A model generated the notes under the pieces. That model saw only the letters and a list, made by a program, of their open reading frames with translations, did no database searches and was not told where the DNA came from. Below, one piece after another: positions 42,683-51,481 of a stretch of 64,000 bases of DNA. This DNA comes from JBBSHE01 sp038253325 (lineage in GTDB: Bacteria; Actinomycetota; Actinomycetes; Propionibacteriales; Nocardioidaceae): NCBI GenBank assembly GCA_038253325.1, contig JBBSHE010000012.1, positions 3,974-67,973 on the forward strand, given 5' to 3'. A program made the position numbers and the translations under genes. Numbering within the stretch: position 1 is the first letter of the stretch; each line of letters opens with the position of its first letter.

Positions 42683-43738
42683 TCACGGCGATCGTGCCGG
42701 ATGCCTGACCGCGCGCTCGTGGTGCTCGAGGTATCCGGTTCGGCTCGCCGACCCGGATACGAGGAGGCACGGCAGACATCGTGCCATCGGCAGCAACGCT
42801 CGGCTCGGTACATCGCCGGGGTCGACCCATTCGACAGCGCCGATCTCCGTTGCCTGCAGGGTCATCGTGTCGAGGATCGACGAGTCGTGCGTACCGCCGT
42901 CGAAGACCAGCAGGCAGGCGTCGTCCCACCCGTGCTCACACGGAAGCCAGTCGACCAGCAGGAGCTCGCCAATCGAGTCCGTGAGATCCAGGTCGAGCTC
43001 CTCCTGGACCTCTCGGACAGCACCAAGGCGTGGCGACTCCGCACGCTCGACGACGCCGCCGGGGAGGTCCCACCCACCGCCGTACGGTCCCTGCGTCATC
43101 AGGATCCGGGCGTCCTCGTCGCGAACGACCGCCTTCGCGACGACGCGTTTGAGCGGGAGCCAGGCATTTGCCAGGCCGATCCGACCCGCGCGGGTCGAGG
43201 GGTCGGGATCATCGCGGAGCCGTGCCAAGACGACGTTGTCGCGGCGTCGGCCGGCCAGGGTCTCGCGACCACGCAGCACACCCTCGGGTCGCATCCCGGC
43301 GCGAATCGCCGTCCAGTACGAGGCGATGTTGTCTGGTTCGACGTACGCCTCGACCCGCTCCATCGCGAGCTCGCCGAACGCGTACCGGACGACCAGGCGA
43401 ACCGCCCGGGTGGCGATCCCGCGGCCGCGATATGGCGCGTAGACCGCCCAGGAGAGCGCGCCGATGTTGTCGCCATGGTCCTTGACGTCGACCGCACCCA
43501 CCGGCCGGCCGTCGACCTCGATCGCGAATGCGACGATCCGTCGACCATCGGCGTACGCACGCCGCATCTCGTCGACCCACGCCTTCATCCTCTCGACCGA
43601 CGGGATCACGGCCGGAAAGCCGAAGCGGCACGCCATCTCCTCGTCGTGCGCAAGGCGGGCAGGCTCGATATCGGCGTCTCGCCACGCACGCACGGTCACG
43701 TGGTCGTCGACGAGAATGGGCTGTGGAGGCAGGCTCAC
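42683..43738 (-). CDS. GNAT acetyltransferase-Nudix hydrolase fusion
   Basis: 351 aa. Residues 10-170 form a RimJ-like GNAT domain (VRAWRDADIEPARLAHDEE, then LSWAVYAPYRGRGIATRAV with the acetyl-CoA loop). Residues 195-335 form a Nudix domain. Its box reads GVVERAE, then REVQEELDL, with Asp replacing the usual Gly before the last hydrophobic residue. The fusion would couple N-acetylation with nucleotide clean-up, but the substrate is unknown. GTG 43738 fits the GNAT start; GTG 43774 is 12 codons longer. Confidence 0.82.
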   Translation of the reverse strand: MSLPPQPILVDDHVTVRAWRDADIEPARLAHDEEMACRFGFPAVIPSVERMKAWVDEMRRAYADGRRIVAFAIEVDGRPVGAVDVKDHGDNIGALSWAVYAPYRGRGIATRAVRLVVRYAFGELAMERVEAYVEPDNIASYWTAIRAGMRPEGVLRGRETLAGRRRDNVVLARLRDDPDPSTRAGRIGLANAWLPLKRVVAKAVVRDEDARILMTQGPYGGGWDLPGGVVERAESPRLGAVREVQEELDLDLTDSIGELLLVDWLPCEHGWDDACLLVFDGGTHDSSILDTMTLQATEIGAVEWVDPGDVPSRALLPMARCLPCLLVSGSASRTGYLEHHERAVRHPARSP

Positions 43739-43832
43739 CTGCGCAACTCTACGAAGCCGCGAGCCCGACGCCACAGCGTGCCCACTGGCGGACTAGGAGA
43801 CCCGGGTACGGATGGGGTCGCGATGACGGCGG

Positions 43833-44390
43833 TCAGTCGGTACCGGCGCGCTGACGCTCGCGGTAAGCCGCGACGTGGAGCCGGTTGCCGCACGTCCGGG
43901 CGTCGCAGTAGCGCTTGGACCGGTTGCGTGACAAGTCCACCAGGACGTGTTCGCACCCGGGTGCTTCACACATCCTGAGCCGGTCGATCTGCTCAGCGAC
44001 CACCACCTGGGCGAGTGCCATGCAGCCATCGACGAGCAGATGCTCGGCCAGCCGGGCGCCGTGAGCGTGGTAGTGCATGTGCCAGCCGAGGCCGTCATGA
44101 TCGGTGAGTCGCGGCGCGACCTGGGCCGTGGCGAGCAGATCGTTCACATACGGCGCCGCGGTTGCCTGCTCGTGGTGCTCGAATGCGGCGGCGAACCGGG
44201 CGCGTACGGCATGGACGTCGACAAGATCCGATTCGGTCAGGGCGTCGACGCCGCTTATCTCGTGCTCCTTCACGAATCGCTCGAGGTCCGCGATGTCGGC
44301 GAGGCCCTCATGCACGCTGCGTTCAGGCGCGGTGTTGACCAGATCGATGACATCGAGAAGAGAGTGCTCGGTGTCGTGATTGAAGATCAT
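43833..44390 (-). CDS. CGNR zinc-finger (ABATE) protein
   Basis: 185 aa. A helical N-terminal ABATE-like domain (residues 1-130) is followed by the stress-related CGNR finger: CEAPGCEHVLVDLSRNRSKRYC then TCGNR. The four cysteines are intact. Such proteins are thought to be DNA-binding regulators. ATG 44390 is used; no ribosome site is visible, and a TTG nine bases upstream is an alternative. Confidence 0.85.
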   Translation of the reverse strand: MIFNHDTEHSLLDVIDLVNTAPERSVHEGLADIADLERFVKEHEISGVDALTESDLVDVHAVRARFAAAFEHHEQATAAPYVNDLLATAQVAPRLTDHDGLGWHMHYHAHGARLAEHLLVDGCMALAQVVVAEQIDRLRMCEAPGCEHVLVDLSRNRSKRYCDARTCGNRLHVAAYRERQRAGTD

Positions 44391-44450
44391 CGATGTCAAC
44401 TGTAGCCAGCGCAGACGGACGATGACGGTTTCGCGGCTACGGTCGGGACA

Positions 44451-44870
44451 TCAGGAAGCGAGCAGTTGCTCGATCGCGGCGTCCACGTCGACCGATAGGT
44501 CTTCGGCGCCGAACGGGACCGCGTCGTCGGTGGCATGCAGAAAGTCGGCGACGTCGATGCTGTGGGCCTGCAACAGCGCATCGCCCTCGGGCGACGACAG
44601 CTCGAGAATGATCAGCGCGTGGCCCTCGGCGTCCAGGAACGGCCAGGCGCGAATGTCGCCTTCACCGCATGGGTGGTACAACCCGTCCCGCAGGAGCTGG
44701 CGCGCGAAGACCCAGCGCACAACGCCGGTGGCGGTGTGGAACTCTGCGACGACCGCGTACGGATCCGACCGGTCGTACATCAGTTGGGCGTCCATCGGCA
44801 CCGCGATCCCGTCCGAGTCGATGAGGTCGAGGGTGACGTCACGGGTGATGCAGTAGGGGGTGACGTCCAC
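44451..44870 (-). CDS. SsgA/SsgB-like sporulation and cell-division regulator
   Basis: 139 aa. The SALP family core is complete: VPMDAQLMYDRSDPYAVVAEF, GVVRWVFARQLLRDGLYHPCGEGDIRAWP and LELSSPEGDALLQA. SALPs bring FtsZ to division sites in morphologically complex actinobacteria. Presence here suggests the host belongs to a group with such differentiation or kept the gene. The GTG start at 44868-44870 begins VDVTPYCITRDVTLDL. Confidence 0.9.
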   Translation of the reverse strand: MDVTPYCITRDVTLDLIDSDGIAVPMDAQLMYDRSDPYAVVAEFHTATGVVRWVFARQLLRDGLYHPCGEGDIRAWPFLDAEGHALIILELSSPEGDALLQAHSIDVADFLHATDDAVPFGAEDLSVDVDAAIEQLLAS

Positions 44871-45045
44871 GGCTGGTCGGCCCTCTCGTTCGGCGTTTGG
44901 CGACTTCTCCCATGAGGACGCGCGGCGACCAGAAAGGTCACGGTTCGGCGAGAAAAGTGCGTTGCATCGAGGCGATTCGCAACCGATGTACTGGTTTGTG
45001 AGCGACGGCGGTGCTCGGTCCAGGGTGCGCTAACCTGGACCGCCC

Positions 45046-45120
45046 GGGCGATTGGCGCAGTGGTAGCGCGCTTCGTTCACACCGAAGAGGTCACTGGTTC
45101 GAACCCAGTATCGCCCACCA
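45046..45120 (+). tRNA. tRNA-Val (CAC)
   Basis: Full cloverleaf with encoded CCA. Acceptor GGGCGAT/ATCGCCC, anticodon loop TTCACAC giving CAC, T-arm CTGGTTCGAACCCAG. Nearly identical to tRNA-Val(GAC) at 41463, in the opposite orientation. Decayed mobile-element sequence begins right after its 3' end. Confidence 0.95.
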
Positions 45121-45798
45121 GTGTTTGCGCCGGTCATCCCTGAAGGACGGGGCAGGTCAAGAGTGCAGACCGGTCCCATTTCTTTCCCCGACCCGGCTGG
45201 TGAGCGCGCCGAGGTAGGGGTCGGGGTCAAGGCTCGGGCGTAGCCCGACCGGGTAGCGGCCGGGGGGCCTTGACGCCGGCTCCGTTCGGCGCATGATGTG
45301 GAGCTGTCGGGGTAGCGGGTGGTGGTTGGCGTTGGTTCCTTGTCGGTGGGGTAGGTAGGGGGACGGTGTCTCACATCATTGCCGTTGCCGGGGGTGGGGA
45401 GCTGGCGTGTGGCGGCTCGGTCATCACTTCGTGGCGCCGGGGCGTGCAAGTCGTGCCGCGGGCCGCATGATGGGGTTCGCCGACGTTGAGGAGGACGGTC
45501 AGTCGGGGTCAATCAGAAGGGGCGACCACGCCGTTCCTGCCAGCCAGGGCGGGTTGGGGGTCATGACCTGCGCGGCCTCGCGGCCGACCGTCGGGATCTG
45601 GGGGTTCATACCGCTGCTCCGGTCGCTGCTCTGGTCGCTGCTCCGGTCGGTGGTCGGGGCGGGTGGAGGGCTCGGACGTGGTGGTCACGCAGGGCGTAGA
45701 ACACGAACTCGGTCTGCATACGGTCCCGGCAGCCGGCACCGGTCGAGCAGATCCTCACCGGCCGGGCTGAACAGGTCACTCATCTAGAGCGTCGTTCT
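45121..45798. other. Decayed accessory sequence after tRNA-Val
   Basis: No intact gene. A minus-strand 32-codon frame (45685-45783) starts MSDLFSPAGEDLLDRC and stops early. Another frame reads TEFVFYALRDHHVRAL. A 12-bp tandem unit close to GCTGCTCCGGTC is repeated at about 45610-45650. Composition and location beside a tRNA 3' end suggest the eroded edge of an integrated element. No att duplication of the tRNA end was found. Confidence 0.4.
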
Positions 45799-46506
45799 AT
45801 GGTCAGGTTCGTGAGCCAGACCCACCGCGGGCCGTCGGGCAGCCCACCGTACTGGTCAACCGGTACTCAGATCATGTGGTGGTCCGGCGACGGGCCACTC
45901 GCTACGGGTGCCGTGATCACCAAGGACGGCAATACCTCTGTGCCGCACTTCGCCGAACCGGTGACCGTGGTGCGAGACGACGCCGACGCCTTGGTCGCAT
46001 GGCTGGCGGCCGGAACGCCGGTGCTGCGGGTGGCGCGGGCCGATGGGTTGGGCAAGCGCGACGACACGAGCACGCTGTTCACCGCCGCGACGGTGCAGGA
46101 CGTCGGCGTGTGGACCGACTACGACGTCCTCCGTATAGCGCCCACCGGTCGCCCGTGGTGCGCGTGGGTCATGTTCGCCGAGCACACCAAGGAGTTCGCG
46201 GGCTGGTATGTGAACCTGGAGGATCCGCACGTCCGTGACGAACACGCCGTGTACACCCGTGACCACGTGCTCGATCTCGAGATCGAGCCGGACCGCAGCA
46301 TGGCCCGCAAAGATGACGACGAACTCGCGCTCGCCGTCGCGCAAGGCCGATATGACGCCGCCACCGCGGCGGTGATTGAGGCGGACGTTGCCGAGGTTGA
46401 AACCATAGTCGCCGACTGGGGCCCGCCGTTTTGCGACGGATGGGAGCACTTCCGACCCGACCCTGCCTGGCCGATCCCTAGACTGCCAGAACGAGGGACT
46501 CTCTGA
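45799..46506 (+). CDS. DUF402 domain protein
   Basis: 235 aa. The DUF402 (FomD-like) domain covers about residues 90-190, with WCAWVMFAEHTKEFAGWYVNLEDP and the metal-binding YTRDHVLDLEIEPDRSMARKDDDEL. The domain hydrolyses nucleoside phosphate linkages in characterised cases. The last residues (WGPPFCDGWEHFRPDPAW) are typical of actinobacterial members. Start at ATG 45799, or GTG 12 bp later. Confidence 0.8.
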   Translation: MVRFVSQTHRGPSGSPPYWSTGTQIMWWSGDGPLATGAVITKDGNTSVPHFAEPVTVVRDDADALVAWLAAGTPVLRVARADGLGKRDDTSTLFTAATVQDVGVWTDYDVLRIAPTGRPWCAWVMFAEHTKEFAGWYVNLEDPHVRDEHAVYTRDHVLDLEIEPDRSMARKDDDELALAVAQGRYDAATAAVIEADVAEVETIVADWGPPFCDGWEHFRPDPAWPIPRLPERGTL

Positions 46507-46749
46507 CTCAGGCTGCCGAAGCACGACCACTGCGACTGTTCCGGCATCTAATCCGCCGGAACGTTGCGGCCTGTGCTGATTGCCGCGAACGGATGATTTC
46601 GCGATCACGACAGATCCAGGCGTGTCGTGCGCCGCCGAAGCGGCCAGCTGACCTGGCACATTAGACCCCGTATGTGCGCAAATCAGATTACTCCAGGCAC
46701 GCCAGTGTGCGTCTGGTCCTCAGTGGCGGTGCGTCATCTTGTTCGCTAG

Positions 46750-46905
46750 CCACTCACCAACAAGCTCAAGCCGACCCAGGCGCAGACGGTGATCGCGGCC
46801 GCGATCCTGCGCCACCTACACGCCGTGGTCACCACCGGACAGGTCTGGGACCCGCTGATCGCCACCCACGGCAAGAACCAGCCCGCGGCGCCGATGGCTG
46901 CCTGA
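46750..46905 (+). pseudogene. IS110-like transposase C-terminal remnant
   Basis: A 51-codon frame without its own start reads NKLKPTQAQTVIAAAILRHL, followed by LHAVVTTGQVWDP and a short tail. This resembles the end of IS110/IS116-family transposases. Upstream codons run into a stop at 46747. The rest of the element is missing. The surrounding 46507-47358 stretch has no other gene. Confidence 0.5.
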
Positions 46906-47358
46906 GCATTCCGTCGTCGTGGCGGACCAAGCAGACGGCCGGGGCGAGCCCGACGCGGCATTGAGGACCACCGAGTACCTCGCCGGACATCATGGGCAGC
47001 CCCGCCCGTCGTCTCAACAACCCGATTACACGCTGCTGGGCACAGCCCCATCACCGCTATGCAGGGACAGACGACGGACGAGGCACCGGCCAGAACCCTT
47101 GACCAAACGACTTACGCTGATGTGAGGACGTTTGGCCAGCGCGGCCTCATACTTCACGTCGTGAGTGAGGAGAGCGCAGGCAATGGGTTGCTAAAGGCGC
47201 TGGCCTGACCCCGGTTGGTTGATCCAGGTCGAGTGAGAGTGGGCGGGATCCGGCCACACAACCATCGGCTATGACAGGATCGGTCCAGACGCTCGTGCCG
47301 GATCGCGCCGTTGATTCTTCACCGCGAGAACCGCGTGCAACGTCCAGGTCACCCGGAG

Positions 47359-47910
47359 GTGCTGAGCGCGCGCAAGGTCGTCGTCTACGACCTGTTGTCC
47401 CTCGACGGCGTTGCCGAGAGCCCGGATGGCTTTTTCACCGACTGGGATGACGCGATGGAGGTCAACCTCGCCGCTGTCATCGCAGTCCAGGACACGGTCA
47501 TCCTCGGCCGCCGCAGCTACGACGAGTGGGCTGAGTTCTGGCCGGGCAGCGAGATCCAGCCATTCGCGACGTTCATCAACGGGGTCGCGAAGTACGTTGC
47601 GACATCGACATCGACACCGCTGGAGCGGGAATGGGCTCATGCGACGGTGATCGACGGTGGGCTGGTTGAATTCGTGTGGGACCTGAAGGATCAGCCCGGA
47701 GGCGACATCGGCATACATGCCAGCATCTCCGTGGCCCAGACACTGCTTGCCGCAGATGTTGTCGACGAAGTCAGGCTCGTGATCGCACCGACGATCGCCG
47801 GAGGCGGACGAAGGCTCCTCGACGGGCTGCCGTCGATCCGGCTCGAATCGATCCGACACGCCACCTCACCCAGTGGCCATCTGCTTACCCACTACCGCGT
47901 CATCCGGTAG
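47359..47910 (+). CDS. Dihydrofolate reductase family (RibD-C-like) protein
   Basis: 183 aa. RKVVVYDLLSLDGVAESP, VILGRRSYDEWAEFW, GGDIGIHASISVAQTLL and DEVRLVIAPTIAGGGRRLL follow the YyaP/YwjB-type reductase pattern. It should bind NADPH; the substrate is unknown. I took GTG 47359 as start, since the domain begins five residues later. A TTG 48 bp upstream is less likely. Confidence 0.82.
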   Translation: MLSARKVVVYDLLSLDGVAESPDGFFTDWDDAMEVNLAAVIAVQDTVILGRRSYDEWAEFWPGSEIQPFATFINGVAKYVATSTSTPLEREWAHATVIDGGLVEFVWDLKDQPGGDIGIHASISVAQTLLAADVVDEVRLVIAPTIAGGGRRLLDGLPSIRLESIRHATSPSGHLLTHYRVIR

Positions 47911-47964
47911 GCGAACAACTCCACAGATTCGAGCCGGATCGCAGCATGAGCGTGCCGTTACGAC

Positions 47965-48423
47965 TCAGCGGCCGCAGCGGTCCACACGCTCCCAGGGCCA
48001 GTCGGTGGCGAGCCAGCGTGCGACTGCGTCGGCGAGTGGTACGTCGAGGCTCGCTCTGTCGGCCCGCACCCAGGACTGCACAGTGACGTCCCACTCCTCG
48101 GAGGCCGAGGGGTACAGGTAGACGCAGCCGATGACGTCGTGGTCGCCTGGGTCGAGGACGGTGAAGGTGTAACCGGCGCCCCGTGTGAAGTCGTCGGCGT
48201 GGCGGCGAAGGTCGGAGAGGTTCTCCTCGAGCGTCATGCCGCTGCGTGGTGGCCAGTTGCCGTCGGGGTAGCCGGGAGCGGAGCGTATGTGCTCGATGCT
48301 CGACATCCAGGCGGCATGGTCGGCCTGATTGTGCTGCGGCCCCAGTGGTTCGAGGTGGAACTGGTTCGTGGCGAGTGAGGTCGGCGGATCGAAGTCGACT
48401 GGCACGAACTCGTCCGAGGTCAT
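47965..48423 (-). CDS. GNAT-family N-acetyltransferase
   Basis: 152 aa. HLEPLGPQHNQADHAAWMSS opens the fold. FTVLDPGDHDVIGCVYLYPS is the central beta hairpin, and SWVRADRASLDVPLADAVARWL ends it. The pyrophosphate loop is degenerate, which is common in the subgroup with the ERVDRCGR-like tail. Substrate unknown. Confidence 0.72.
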   Translation of the reverse strand: MTSDEFVPVDFDPPTSLATNQFHLEPLGPQHNQADHAAWMSSIEHIRSAPGYPDGNWPPRSGMTLEENLSDLRRHADDFTRGAGYTFTVLDPGDHDVIGCVYLYPSASEEWDVTVQSWVRADRASLDVPLADAVARWLATDWPWERVDRCGR

Positions 48424-49101
48424 GACCGGGACGGTACTGGGTTGGCCAGACCTCCTGCACTCGAGTTCTTTCTCGGCGGCATGCGGGAACGACGCCCGCT
48501 ATTCGGCATGACCGGCGGTGTCGTAAGGTGCCGGAGGCAATGTAGGCGGCGAGGATGTAGTTGGTGTGCCTGTCCCGCGCCTGGAACACGCTCCGTGGAT
48601 CGGCGACGTACGTGCGCTGCTGGTTGCACATCTCCATCAGGGCGCACGTCGACTCCGAAATGTCACAGCTCCTTGAGGAACGTGTCGCTGGCGAACGTGC
48701 GGCGCTCCTTATTTCGGGGCAACCCTTCTCGGCACTCGCGGACGCCATCGTGCATACGCGAAGACGTACCTCCAATGCGGACCTGCTGCGACCTTGATCG
48801 ATCTCGTAGGTTAGGCGAAAGCGCTCCACGCCTGAACGCGATCAGGTCATCCACGGACTGTGGTTGGCCAAGGAGTGAAGACGTACTTCGACCTGGGAGC
48901 TCCCGAATGAACACGTCACCGTGCGGAGCCGCCGATGGAAGACCGGCCTGTCGGGCCGCACCGTCACGGTGACCGAGCGCAACGCGCTCGGCGACAGCCT
49001 GGAGCCCTGTCCGGAGTAGTTTGGAAGGTTCCGGACCGACTAGCTGCCCGAGGCGTTCGCGAGCACCCCAGTGTCCTAGTGGTCATGCGGGTCGCCAGCG
49101 G
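48424..49101. other. Gene-poor interval with eroded coding fragments
   Basis: About 680 bp without a supportable gene. A minus-strand fragment (CNQQRTYVADPRSVFQARD, then HTNYILAAYIA) around 48520-48640 looks like real protein but has no intact frame. Around 48905-49018 a plus-strand frame reads VTVRSRRWKTGLSGRTVTVT. Neither is identified. It is consistent with decay of accessory DNA. Confidence 0.35.
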
Positions 49102-49740
49102 TCACGGCCGGACCAGTTGCGCCACCCAGAGTCCGCCCAGCCACTCGCCGAAGCGATCGTCGGACCAGCCGCGGTCCTGCACCAGGCGATGCCACAGCGC
49201 GCCGTCCATCGTCGCAAACAAGAGATCGCGGCACTCCTGCTCTGTGACGCCCAGCCGGCCCGTTGCTGCGGCCGCCCGCGCGTAGTGGTCAATCGCCTCG
49301 AGCCGACGCTCGTCGAACTCGGCGAGCATTCCGGCTGCCTCTGGCTCGCTCGTGGCTGCGCCCTGCAGCGCGCGGAGCAACGGGGTGATGCGCCTGAAGA
49401 CTGGCGTGATGACCACGGCGTGCGCCCGGAAGCGGGTGGCGAGGTCGGGCTCGGCGAGCACGGCCCGGATCTCGGGCCGGTCGAGAAGGCGTGCGTCGTC
49501 CGCATCGCCCCGGAAGGTGACGTACCAGACCTGGTGCAGGAGCGCGGACTTGTTGCGGAAGGTCGCATAGACGGTCTCGACCGCGACCCCGGCACCTTTC
49601 GCGACCTCGGCTATCGTGGTGCCTCCGTACCCCTTCTCGACGAAGAGCTCGTGGGCGGCCTCGATGATCCGCAGCCGGGTCTCGTTGGCCTGTTCCCGGC
49701 GCCGAGTGGAGTTGTACTGCCTCTTGACTTGATCGATCAT
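49102..49740 (-). CDS. TetR-family transcriptional regulator
   Basis: 212 aa. HTH: RIIEAAHELFVEKGYGGTTIAEVAKGAGVAVETVYATFRNKSALL in shortened form at residues 20-65, followed by a helical effector domain. ATG 49740 has AGGA eight bases upstream; ATG 49749 is three codons earlier. It is divergent from the SnoaL-like gene across 51 bp, which contains GATGCATC and probably both promoters, so that gene is the likely target. Confidence 0.85.
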   Translation of the reverse strand: MIDQVKRQYNSTRRREQANETRLRIIEAAHELFVEKGYGGTTIAEVAKGAGVAVETVYATFRNKSALLHQVWYVTFRGDADDARLLDRPEIRAVLAEPDLATRFRAHAVVITPVFRRITPLLRALQGAATSEPEAAGMLAEFDERRLEAIDHYARAAAATGRLGVTEQECRDLLFATMDGALWHRLVQDRGWSDDRFGEWLGGLWVAQLVRP

Positions 49741-49791
49741 TAGATGCATCCTAACTGTATTCAAGACTGGTTTACTGCATTGGAGGCGATC

Positions 49792-50250
49792 ATGGCAACC
49801 GAGGTAGAAGACTTCCTGGCCGAGATGCTGCCGAAGCAGGTTGCCGCCGAGCGCGCGATCCACCACGGCGACGTGGAGCCACGATTGGCGCAGTGGTCCC
49901 ACCGCGACCCGGTGACGGTCTTCGGTGCGCACCTGTCGGGTTCCGGCTGGTCGGACCTGCAGACGTTGTTCCGGACCGTGGCGTCGTGGTTCTCCGACTC
50001 CACCGACTACCGCTTCGAACTCCTCGCTGCGGGCGCGAGCGGCGACCTGGCCTATACGGTGGGGTACGAGCACAACCAGGTGAAGGTCGATGGCCAGCCG
50101 CGCACGTACACGCTTCGGGTCACGCACGCCTACCGTCGCGAAGGCGGCGAGTGGCGCATTGTGCACCGGCACGCGGACGTGCCACCGGCTGACGACGACC
50201 AGTCGCCCGTGCTCCTGGGCGGAGTCGACACCACGGCGCCTGACGGGTAG
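49792..50250 (+). CDS. SnoaL-like / DUF4440 nuclear-transport-factor-2 fold protein
   Basis: 152 aa. The NTF2-like cone is suggested by AERAIHHGDVEPRLAQWSHRDPVTVFGAH, FRTVASWFSDSTDYRFELL and VTHAYRREGGEWRIVHRHAD. The family includes cyclases, dehydratases and small-ligand binders. No function is assigned. A GGAGG site precedes ATG 49792. Probably controlled by the adjacent TetR protein. Confidence 0.82.
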   Translation: MATEVEDFLAEMLPKQVAAERAIHHGDVEPRLAQWSHRDPVTVFGAHLSGSGWSDLQTLFRTVASWFSDSTDYRFELLAAGASGDLAYTVGYEHNQVKVDGQPRTYTLRVTHAYRREGGEWRIVHRHADVPPADDDQSPVLLGGVDTTAPDG

Positions 50251-50490
50251 GCAAACCGGATTCGAGCCACACCCACGGGTGGGTGGGCAGCCGCAAGGAG
50301 AGCGTCCCGCCGAGCGCCTCGACCGAGTCTGGTCTGACATCGGCCCTATAAGAATCGTCTAGCAGCCGCATTGGGGATCGAGTACGTGCGCGGATCTGCC
50401 GATGCGCGAGCATCGCGATGGTTCGCGCAGCCGTTTGATGGTGACCGCTTGGCAAGGGGTTGTCTCGCTACCCCGGATGGGCTCTCGCGC

Positions 50491-51309
50491 ATGATGGTCG
50501 TGATGGCCAGCAGTCCTGGTCACGTCGGTCAGCCGAATGAAGACTTCGTCGGCGCGGTGCCAGGCGCCGTGGTGCTGCTCGACGGTGCTGGAATTCCTGG
50601 GACCGAGGCGATCTGTCGCCACGGAGTCGCCTGGTACTCGCACACTCTCGGCGCGACGGTTCTCGGGCGGCTGTCCCGCGAAGCTGGAACGGACCTGGTC
50701 GCGGCTCTTGCCGATTCGATCGGACAGGTATCCGGGCAGCATCGTGACACCTGCGATATCGCGAACCCCAGCAGTCCCCAATCAACCGTGGCGATCATCC
50801 GATTCGAGGAGGATCGCGTGGACTTTCTGGTGCTCGCCGACGGCTTCGTCGTCCTGGACTCGTCCGGATCTGGGCCGCAGGTGGTCACCGATCCGCGCGA
50901 GGTCAGTGTGCGAAGCGAATGCTCGTCGGTGCTGCGCGGCATCCCCACAGACACGCCCGAGTACGAGCGGGTGAAGTTGTCGGTGATCGACGCGCTACGG
51001 GCTCGGCGCAACCAACCCGGCGGATACTGGATTGCCAAGGACGATCCGCACGCGGCCATGCAGGCCGTCACCGGCAGTGTTCCTCTCGGGTCACTGAACG
51101 GCGCCGCCCTCCTCAGCAACGGGGCCAGTCGGGTCGTGGATCCCTATCGCCTCGCGGAGTGGCCAGCCGTCCTGGACCTGATGCGCACGCAGGGCCCCGA
51201 TGAGATCCTCCGACGAGTCCGTGAAGCAGAGGCGGCCCGGCCCGCCGGCTCAGGCCCTGACATCCACGTTCCCGACGACGCAACTGTTGCCTATTGCGAA
51301 TCCCGCTAA
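50491..51309 (+). CDS. PP2C-like phosphatase domain protein
   Basis: 272 aa. SSPGHVGQPNEDFVG and GAVVLLDGAGIPG resemble PP2C motifs 1-2 (Asn-Glu-Asp and Asp-Gly metal ligands). QSTVAIIRFEEDRVDFLVLAD and the terminal DDATVAYC match later motifs. The metal site is incomplete compared with active Ser/Thr phosphatases, so activity is uncertain. ATG 50491 fits the domain start; longer TTG/GTG extensions to 50371 are open. Confidence 0.68.
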   Translation: MMVVMASSPGHVGQPNEDFVGAVPGAVVLLDGAGIPGTEAICRHGVAWYSHTLGATVLGRLSREAGTDLVAALADSIGQVSGQHRDTCDIANPSSPQSTVAIIRFEEDRVDFLVLADGFVVLDSSGSGPQVVTDPREVSVRSECSSVLRGIPTDTPEYERVKLSVIDALRARRNQPGGYWIAKDDPHAAMQAVTGSVPLGSLNGAALLSNGASRVVDPYRLAEWPAVLDLMRTQGPDEILRRVREAEAARPAGSGPDIHVPDDATVAYCESR

Positions 51310-51481
51310 AACGATCAGCACATCCGCGCCCGACGTGAGCCGTGTCCTGACGATGATCATCGCGGCGAGATCCGTCCTCGCGAACCGCATGTATGCAAGA
51401 AACCCGATAAGTTGGACATACGGTCCCTACAGCCCATATCCTGCGGACCCTGGGGCTTCGTGAAGCAAAGGGAAGGACCCC

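Noticed and set aside
45121..45798. att site duplicating the tRNA-Val 3' end
   Set aside because: The tRNA end does not recur directly downstream within the window; the only other copy is the inverted tRNA-Val gene itself.
49741..49791. Operator palindrome GATGCATC between the TetR and SnoaL-like genes
   Set aside because: Only 8 bp and overlapping the TetR start region; too short to claim as an operator, so it is just mentioned under the TetR gene.
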